A stretch of DNA of 64,000 nucleotides from Paracentrotus lividus (Eukaryota > Echinodermata > Echinoidea > Camarodonta > Echinidae), in assembly GCA_940671915.1 (NCBI GenBank), contig CALNVZ010003425.1, positions 41,269,518 through 41,333,517 of the forward strand, given 5' to 3'. The position numbers and the translations under genes were made by a program. The notes below the pieces were generated by a model. The model saw only the letters and a list, made by a program, of their open reading frames with translations, was not told the DNA's origin and ran no database searches. Shown piece after piece: positions 57,181 through 64,000 of this stretch (its first letter is position 1; every line of letters begins with the position of its first letter).

Positions 57181-58441
57181 CCACGCCCTCTCCGACACCA
57201 AGCCTCCCAGACCCAACATCACCAAAGCTGAAAGCTCCGCCATCAAGGACCTACGCAACAACGACTCAATCCACATCCTTCAAGCAGACAAGGGCAACGC
57301 CACCGTCATCATGGACAAAGAAGACTACAACAACAAGATTCAAGACCTCCTAGACGACACCAGGACCTACACCAAACTCAAACGAGACCCAACCGCCGCC
57401 ACTGAAAGAAGGATCAACCAGAAACTACTCACTCTACACAGATCTGATGCCATACCCAAGCCACTCTACTTCCAACTCAGATCTTCCTCCGCCACCTGCC
57501 CCATTCTCTTCGGCCAACCCAAGATACACAAGCCCCTCAACCCACTTCGACCCATCATCTCCACCAGAGGATCACCATGCTACAACACCGCTAGACATCT
57601 GGCCACCATACTTCAGCCTCTCGTTGGACTCTCAGAACACCACATCACCAACTCCCAGCACTTCGTAGACATCATCTCCAAGACTCAGATCAGCCCTTCA
57701 GATACTATGGTAAGCTTTGATGTTGTCTCTCTCTTCACCAGCGTTCCTGTTACAGAAGTCTGCGACATCATCAAACAACGCCTCATCTCAGACCCAGACC
57801 TCACCACAAGAACCAAGCTCACTCCAGACCAAATCCACGACCCTCTCCTCACCTGCCTGAACTCCAACTACTTCAAGTGGCGCACCAACTTCTACAAACA
57901 ACTCCAAGGAGCAGCCATGGGATCACCCCTCTCCCCCATCATCGCCAACATCTTCATGGAACACTTCGATACTCAAGCACTCAAGACCACCGACACCCGA
58001 CCCTCTCTCTGGCTTCGATACGTCGACGACACCTTCGTCATCTGGCCCCACAGCAAACCTAAACTCAACCTATTCCTCAACCACCTCAACGAGCAACTTT
58101 CAGACATCAAATTCACCATGGAACTCCAACATGATGACTCCATCCCCTTGCTCGACGTCCTAGTCAAGACTACTCCCAGCGGATTTCCATCTCACCAAGT
58201 CTACAGGAAGCCTACCCACACCGACCGCTATCTTCACTACCGCTCCCACCACCACCCATCCATCCTGCAATCGATACCCAAAACCCTCATCAGACGAGCC
58301 TACCAACACAGCGACGAGCAACATCTACCACAAGAACTCCGACACGTAACTCAAGCCCTGGAAAAAGAATATATTTCATTGAGTAAATCCATTGATGAAA
58401 ATCCTTCAAACGATATGATTGAACAAATGAATATGGTTTAA
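57181..58441 (+). pseudogene. Penelope-like element reverse transcriptase (PLE RT)
   Basis: After the shift the frame is open through HALSDTKPPRPN, ILQADKGNATVIM and the full RT core. Counting from the Met at 57311: SFDVVSLFTSVP (motif A, about residue 134), GAAMGSPLSPIIANIFME (motif B, about 199), RYVDDTFVIW (motif C, catalytic YVDD at 237-240), LLDVLV and VYRKPTHTDRYLHY (about 300). These are hallmarks of Penelope-like retroelements, relatives of telomerase RT. The frame ends at 58441 in QMNMV followed by an A11 run. The Cys-rich linker and GIY-YIG endonuclease are missing on this strand, but a fragment of one lies inverted just downstream. The element could not mobilise itself. Confidence 0.9.
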
Positions 58442-58496
58442 AAAAAAAAAAGAAATAGAAAATGGTGCGAGCTTAAATGCAAAGGTGTTTTTATTA

Positions 58497-58770
58497 GATC
58501 GAGGGAAAGGTGGATGGTCTACCCGTTTAGCCGATGTAGTCTTTGTCGCAAGTACCGCATGGTATCTTGTAGACAACTCTGTCGCGCCTGCTAGGAATGA
58601 CTGGGTCCTTTGGTCGGACGAGCTGGTTGCGAATCGTAGTGTCTGACTTACACACAGCGCCAATGCTATGCTTCTCCAAATGCCGCCGTAGCTGTCGGAA
58701 AAGGAAGAACGACGGTAGACTTATATACTGGGTAGGCTGCTCAGTGGGTGCACGCTTCTGCTTGGTAACA
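58497..58770 (-). pseudogene. Penelope-like element 3' fragment (thumb/linker to start of GIY-YIG)
   Basis: On the minus strand the frame reads YISLPSFFLFRQLRRHL, IGAVCKSDTTIRNQLVRPKD and RVVYKIPCGTCDKDYIG, the conserved linker and GIY-YIG start (VYKIPC...C...YIG) of Penelope-like proteins. A TAA replaces the expected Glu codon straight after YIG, and the sequence then continues TGRPS. It is tail-to-tail with the plus-strand RT at 57181-58441, with only ~55 bp between. It may come from a second copy or from an inversion of the same copy's 3' end. Inverted and partially tandem copies are common for this class. Confidence 0.85.
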
Positions 58771-59640
58771 CGGTTAAGCTGGCGTCACACTGTCCCGATG
58801 TTTAGGTGCGATGGTTATACGAAGGGGTCATTTTTAGGGTTCGGGCAAAGTTTAGAGGGTTACACGATGGCACTATCAATCACATGCGAAGGTAATATGA
58901 AGTTTAACCGAAGGACACACGAATGTCAACCGACGTCGTATGGGCATCGCCGGCTGGAATCCAAGATTGCCCAATTGAATACATTTTGTGGGGCTAATTG
59001 TCTTGGGACAATAGAGACTTTATTATGTTTGCGCATGGGCTAATACGTTTTACTGAAGAAAGCATCACGTGACCTCCTTATTGTATAAAAATTTTTACCA
59101 GATGCAGACCGCGTGAAATTCAATAGCTGATCATACACTCTCCGTCATGAAGATGGGATGTTATTAATATTATTTTTTGTTTTTAATTAATTTATTTATT
59201 TATTTATTTTGCCGCTAGAGCGACAAGATTTTGCTCCGGCTGTAATTTCTTTAATATCTTTTTCCCTGCTTTTACTTTTCGGGACCCTGGCTATATTTTG
59301 AACATTCTCCAAACCCTTCACGAAGATTTTTTTTTTATCCAAAAAAAGTTTTGTCAACCCCCATAATGATGCTCATTTTTGGTCATTTTTTTCCTTTCCA
59401 TTTTGGTTACCAGGCTGATCAAGCCCACCTCCCCCCTCCCCCAGGAAACGCGTCTGAGGTGTATTGTTTATATTGGTTTTTAAGTTAAATCTAGATTTAC
59501 GGGGAAATGCTTGGGTCTCTTGTCTAGGGGGGGGGGTTAAACAAAAAGTATGATTGGTAAAAATTCGGAATATTGTATTCAATCTTTGTGCTAAAAACAA
59601 AAGAAATAAAAAACAACCTTTAACCCTTAACTATTATCAT
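58766..59640 (+). mobile_element. Dispersed repeat, inverted copy of 2990-3930
   Basis: Begins TTAAGCTGGCGTCACACTG and matches the inverse of 2990-3930 to about 59640 (TTTGCTCCGGCTGTAATTTC, CCAGGAAACGCGTCTGAGGTG, TTGTCTAGGGGGG). It starts immediately beside the Penelope-like fragment. Its 148-codon frame (58597-59043) crosses two elements and is not a gene. Confidence 0.75.
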
Positions 59641-60030
59641 TTTCCCTAATTTTCTTTTTTAATTAGCCTTGATGGTAAGATTTTAAATGGTAACTATCGA
59701 TGATATTTTAAAATATTTGTATTTCTATGTTTTGCTGATATTTTACTATAAAATTTAGGGAAGATAGAAATTTTCCTGGTGTAAAAGTGGTTAATATCAA
59801 TGTTGAACCCCAATCAAAATAAACTTTGACCCCTCCCCTAGACAAACGAATCAAGCCTGTAACCATATAATTAGATTTAACTTAAAGAACAATAACAACT
59901 CTACACCTCAGACGTGTTTACTTGGAGTAGGACTGAGGGTGCCTTGGTGGATCGCGTAAACAAAAAGGGGCCCCAAAATAAAAATAAAATGACGAAAATG
60001 GCCATCTTCTGGGGGTTGCAAATTATTTGG
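59641..60030. mobile_element. Partial third copy of the dispersed repeat, opposite orientation
   Basis: CCCCTCCCCTAGACAAACGA near 59830, CTACACCTCAGACGTGTTTA near 59898 and AACAAAAAGGGGCCCC near 59960 correspond to 3100-3245 in the same orientation. With 59200-59640 this makes a degenerate palindrome centred near 59700. Confidence 0.6.
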
Positions 60031-60500
60031 AAGAAAAGTACCTTTATGACGAACAGTGTAATTCATCGAGAGCAAAACACACTGTACTGTAGAGCTATAT
60101 TTGTATTGTCTTTGACTCAAATTGAAATTAAACACCCCCACCCCCCCAAAAAAAAAAAAAAGTAGGGAGAGGTAGGGGGAAGAAGACAGCTGGTAAACAC
60201 AGAATGGAGAAAAGAAGACTCCAATAACATACAGCAACCAGAGACAGTTTCAGATCGATCGGAAACAGTTCCAGTGAAAATCAGGGGGGGGGCAACAACA
60301 CAGATATTGTACATTAATATTGTTATGTTTAGAATGTCACCTAATTTACTTATTTTTCTTTTTCAGAGAAAATGAAATTTGACAATTTTGTGTCAAAATC
60401 AATTTTGTCAACATGGTCAATGTTACTTTGGACAGATTAAAGAAAATATGTTTTAAAAATATGTTTATTTTAGAATTAGACTTTAACTTAAATCTTGGTA
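60031..60500. other. No gene seen; C-rich/A-rich run
   Basis: Contains CCCCCACCCCCCC followed by A13 (60133-60160). Nothing else was recognised. Confidence 0.4.
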
Positions 60501-60519
60501 TAATGAGAACGAATGGCAA

Positions 60520-60850
60520 TGATATTAATGATGATGATGGTGGTGGTGGTGCTGTTCACCACCCTTACAATTATCCTCGTCATCTTCATTATCATCGCGC
60601 ATAATCACAACCACCACCTGCATCACCATCGCCAACATCATCATCATCATCATCATCATCATCATAATCCTCATCACCAGCAAAGCAACCAACCCCTACC
60701 AACTTCATACTAATCCCCATCCTCCACTAAGATAAAAAAATTATTATCTTCATCACCGCCATCACCAACATATCTCACAACTGCCATCACCATCATGACC
60801 ATCACCTTCATCAGTATCATCATGAATATGATTGTCATAATCATGTTGTT
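60520..60850. repeat. (CAT)n / (CAC)n imperfect microsatellite region
   Basis: Runs of ATC/CAT trinucleotides (densest at 60635-60665) with interspersed CAC and GAT. Frames reading HHHHH or MMMVVVV are repeat translations. Confidence 0.85.
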
Positions 60851-62830
60851 ATTATCAAGTTAACGTTAAAGTCTCTAAGATGGATGAAATGAAGCCTTTT
60901 CTGGGGATAAAATTATTTTGCCTTCAGCTCCGATAGAAACGATTTTGAAATTACAAATTTCCATTCATTTTCATTACAGGTCTCGAAAGAAATGAGATTG
61001 GAAAGATGACACTTTAAAAATCAAACAATATACAATGATATAGATGGGGCAAAGAATACAAAGAGGAACACTAAATTCTTCTTCCATTCCACAAGACAAT
61101 TCTAAGTCATCATACTATGCTACGATGGCTACATGATGGCACTGAGAAGGCGTCACGACGTCGTGTTGCCTTCAACAGATCATCGGGCGGGTTCGCGTTT
61201 CCCTCGCATTGCCTTCGCATTGCCTGCTGCGATGCTCAAACGAAGTGAACCTTCGCAACTCCATCGGGAGTTTTTTTTTTGGCTGCCAAAGATTTTGCCG
61301 ATGCATCGGAAGTTGCTGCCGAAGCCTGAAAAAAACTTCACCGATGGTCATGGTGGTTTTAAGATTGCTAATTATACAGGCTGTATCAAATAAAATGGTA
61401 AAGTTGGAAAACATTATGTTTAGTTATAACAATTAATCACAATCTAATAGTATTCAATAGTTCTATAAAGGGGGAACATCAGACATTCTTTAGCATTTAC
61501 TATTTTTTTTTAAATTTCATTTGGTGTTGCAGATCTTGAGATATGATCACTTTTCTATATTCAAGAAAATCTATTTTGGGCATGTTTTTCCATGGTCTAT
61601 ATTTAGGTTTTGCGCATAGGTGGCCACGAATTCACTGCTCCGGAAAAATAAATGTGTGTAATATCGATCAGCTCCTCTCCGCACACTTTTTTTTTTAAAT
61701 GTAGAACCAAATACAGACATTATTTCAGAAGATGTCATAATTTAATTACTTGTCCCCCATTGTTCCGTTCTTTTTGAAACAGTCTGTAGTGCTCCAAAAT
61801 GGCCCGATGCTTTTGCGATGCTTTCGTAATGCCATCGTGTTCAGAGCAAAATTTGGGTTTTTCCGCCATCGTGTGTTCATCGCTCCTAACCATCGGGACA
61901 GTGTGACGTGGGCTTTAAGGAAGGAACGTGGGTATCCGTTGGAAACAAGTGCGGACGCGGCATGTTGCTTCTCTGCTGCTGTGCAATGGGGTTTGGAGAC
62001 ATTGCGTGAAGCTCTGTCGTACAGGCACTTCCTATGGTGGCCCTGAAGTACGCTGCGCGAGAAGAGACATATATATACGGTCAACGCAGATCGCCTTGAA
62101 ACCCACTTCTTTGAGAAACTTTACTGGCTATATTATAAGCAATGTTTTCTTTCCATAACAATTGCTCACCAAGCATAATAACAAGATATAGTCTTGACTC
62201 TTTCGAGAGGATTGATTCTAAATTTGATTTCTCCTATAGTGTTTGAAGAATGCCTAATAATTATCGTTGTATAAAGAATGATGGACGAGAGGATGAGAGA
62301 AACAATTTCAAGACCAAATGGGGGCCCCCTATGTTTCTAATCGATTTACTTTTTTAATTTTTTTTTATCCCTCTTCTTTCATTTCTTTCTTCTTGTATTT
62401 CGTTTCCATCTACCATACCTTCTCTACCATTTATAATAGGCCCTATATATCTCTTTTTCTTTCTTTTTTCATTCCCAATAACGCTTTAAAGGTTTGAAAA
62501 GTTTTCAGCAATGAAATATAATAATTTGATGTCTTTGGCAAGGTTCTTATAGTTTGCTGTAATGACTGCAGAGTTTGCGACAAGATGTTTAAGAGTTTGA
62601 AGCATGGAGTTCATAGTTCGCGACCAGATTCACTTTTGTGTTGAATTTAATAGCTTCACGCGACACTGTAATTTGTCAAATAGGGTCTGTGCTCGCAGAC
62701 TAAGTCTACGGCAAAAACATTGACATTACAAACCATTGTTCGATTTACATTTAAGATTTGTCATATGAAATTGGTCGTTTATCCTGGCTGTCAAATACAA
62801 ATTGTGCTCACTCTTTGTTCTAGCCATATA
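60851..62830. other. No gene recognised; fragments of GC-rich-ended short transposons
   Basis: CGTTTCCCTCGCATTGCCTT (61196) and CGATGCATCGGAAG (61300) in one patch, and CGATGCTTTTGCGATGCTTT through CATCGGGACAGTGTGACG (61806-61907) in another, resemble the ends of the dispersed repeat at 2990-3930 and 58766. They are probably related MITEs. The 98-112 codon frames at 61750-62084 read through this on both strands and show no motif. From 61920 to 62830 I see nothing identifiable. Confidence 0.45.
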
Positions 62831-62837
62831 TAGTTAG

Positions 62838-63661
62838 TACATTTTAATAACTTGGAATCTGCACTGATATAAAAAAATCTCTCTCACTACTCGCAATTAT
62901 ACCAGTTGATTTATATTTTTGTTGTATGATGGGATACACTGTAAAAAATATTTGTATTTTTACAGCAAATCTGCTGTCAGCAGAGTCGCCATAAAAAAAT
63001 GTAATTTTAAAAACAATTTTTTTTTTTTTTAAATATCTCCTGCAAATAATTACGTGAGAAATATAAAATATACATCAGAAGTAACACATTTGTTCCGTTT
63101 TAACCAAAAATGTAAGCTATAGAACTTTATTGATTTTTTTTTTTCTTCTCTTTCTTGAATTATTAGAGGAGAATTTTACAACAAAACTGTTATTTAAAAT
63201 TACACTTTTGTATATGGCGACTCTGCTGACATCAGTACATTTTAATAACTTGGAATCTGCACTGATATAAAAAAAATCTCTCTCACTACTCGCAATTATA
63301 CCAGTTGATTTATATTTTTGTTGTATGATGGGATACACTGTAAAAAAATATTTGTATTTTTACAGCAAATCTGCTGTCAGCAGAGTCGCCATAAAAAAAA
63401 ATGTAATTTTAAAAACAATTTTGTTGTAAATTGCTCCTGCAAATAATTACGTGAGAAATACAAAATATACATCAGAAGTAACACATTTGTTCCGTTTTAA
63501 CCAAATATGTAAGCTATAGAACTTTAATGATTTTTTTTTTTCCTTCTCTTTCTTGAATTATTAGAGGAGAATTTTACAACAAAACTGTTATTTAAAATTA
63601 CACTTTTGTATATGGCGACTCTGCTGACATCACTTTTCTGTATTTTTTTCACAGTGTATCC
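62838..63661. mobile_element. Palindromic MITE with an internal 396-bp tandem duplication
   Basis: GGATACACTGTAAAAAATAT at about 62933 and 63333 and the inverse ACAGTGTATCC at about 63650-63661 are terminal repeats. CAGCAGAGTCGCCATA and TATGGCGACTCTGCTGA are the next inner inverted pair. GTACATTTTAATAACTTGG occurs at 62838 and 63234, so ~396 bp is tandemly duplicated, including the left end and most of the interior. No coding. Confidence 0.8.
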
Positions 63662-63783
63662 TAAACGCACGATTCTGTAGTGACGAAATAGATTTGTAAA
63701 AACTTTCGTCAAGAGTCCACGATGCCATGAAAAGATTAAACAATAAACAATAAACATGCTCAATGATCAACAATAATACTTAC

Positions 63784-63822
63784 GACGGTGTCTTTTTGGA
63801 CGGCTTCCCGATGCTGAACGGC
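63784..63822 (-). CDS. Candidate 39-nt micro-exon, basic
   Basis: On the minus strand it is bounded by TTATTTTGCGCAG and GTAAGTATTG, an excellent donor and a good acceptor. It is markedly GC-rich for this AT-rich neighbourhood. All three frames are open; one reads PFSIGKPSKKTP, a basic stretch of the kind that precedes acidic tracts in nucleoplasmin-family proteins. In that frame two bases are left over, which does not fit the acidic exon at 35650-35790 directly, so another exon would be needed between them. It could belong to the same minus-strand gene or to another. Confidence 0.35.
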
Positions 63823-64000
63823 CTGCGCAAAATAAATTTAATTAAAATGAAAGTTATGAACATTGCAGTCATTTTGACTATGGATTTTAAAACTTCTCTT
63901 GGAGACGATTGTTATGAACTACTTTGTATTATTAAATCAATGTTTAAATGAATTGTTTTTTTAAAAAAAGGTATAACAAAGTATAACATAAATTAATGAT
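63823..64000. other. No further feature seen
   Basis: AT-rich, upstream of the candidate micro-exon on the minus strand and so intron-like. The short plus-strand frame 63763-63951 overlaps the exon on the other strand and is not supported. Confidence 0.35.

Noticed and set aside
58597..59043. 148-codon plus-strand frame
   Set aside because: It crosses the antisense of the Penelope-like fragment and then a dispersed repeat whose other copy (3660-3905) is similarly open only by chance.
60513..60713. His-rich frame resembling a metal-binding protein
   Set aside because: Translation of a CAT/CAC microsatellite with no conserved flanks.
61746..62084. Overlapping ~100-codon frames on both strands
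   Set aside because: They run through a MITE-end-like sequence, have no recognisable motif, and neither strand has splice or initiation support.

Overview
This is a 64 kb piece of an intron-rich, AT-rich animal genome packed with transposable elements. No complete protein-coding host gene is visible. The best guess for the source is a marine invertebrate deuterostome, most likely an echinoderm. The main reason is a nest of transposons whose long inverted ends are built from 15-16 bp tandem subrepeats and which leave 8-bp target duplications, the architecture described for the TU elements of sea urchins. Penelope-like and RNase H-bearing non-LTR retroelements and tRNA-derived SINEs are compatible with this but do not prove it.

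Layout. 1-5.6 kb: hairpin minisatellites, a dispersed repeat and a 371-bp tandem duplication. 5.6-14 kb: four inverted-repeat elements (5629-6621, 7291-8983, 11091-11984, about 12160-13975). 14.6-17.9 kb: thirteen tandem copies of a ~262-bp unit, each with a tRNA-like cloverleaf, Pol III A and B boxes and a T-run terminator on the minus strand. 19-21.3 kb: a foldback element interrupted by a DD41D-type Tc1/mariner element. 20.3-40.9 kb: three direct tandem duplications (2.8, 1.7 and 5.8 kb) that abut exactly in the order A1 A2 B1 B2 C1 C2. This is most simply an assembly artefact in which alternative versions of one locus were laid end to end. 41.6-55.9 kb: a 5'-truncated non-LTR retrotransposon whose RNase H domain is split by a 12.4-kb TU-like foldback element that itself contains further TU-like elements. 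56.3-58.8 kb: remains of Penelope-like retroelements, with the RT on the plus strand and a linker/GIY-YIG fragment on the minus strand. 58.8-64 kb: dispersed repeats, microsatellites and a palindromic MITE.

Host coding potential is limited to short minus-strand blocks with good splice signals: 63784-63822 (39 nt, basic), 35650-35790 (141 nt, very acidic; its twin is at 29869-30004), 10152-10185 (34 nt) and 9728-9935 (208 nt, nuclear-localisation-like, ending in a stop). The last three join in a consistent reading phase. Together they could be the 3' part of one gene for an acidic-then-basic nuclear protein, perhaps of the nucleoplasmin/p62 type, with introns filled by the transposons above. 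That model is an inference.

The sequence carries many single-base indels between otherwise identical copies and two 25-N gaps (27621-27645, 50993-51017), consistent with a long-read draft. Exact lengths and reading frames inside repeats should be treated with caution. Element and repeat boundaries were read by eye and are approximate unless a terminal repeat or target duplication is quoted.
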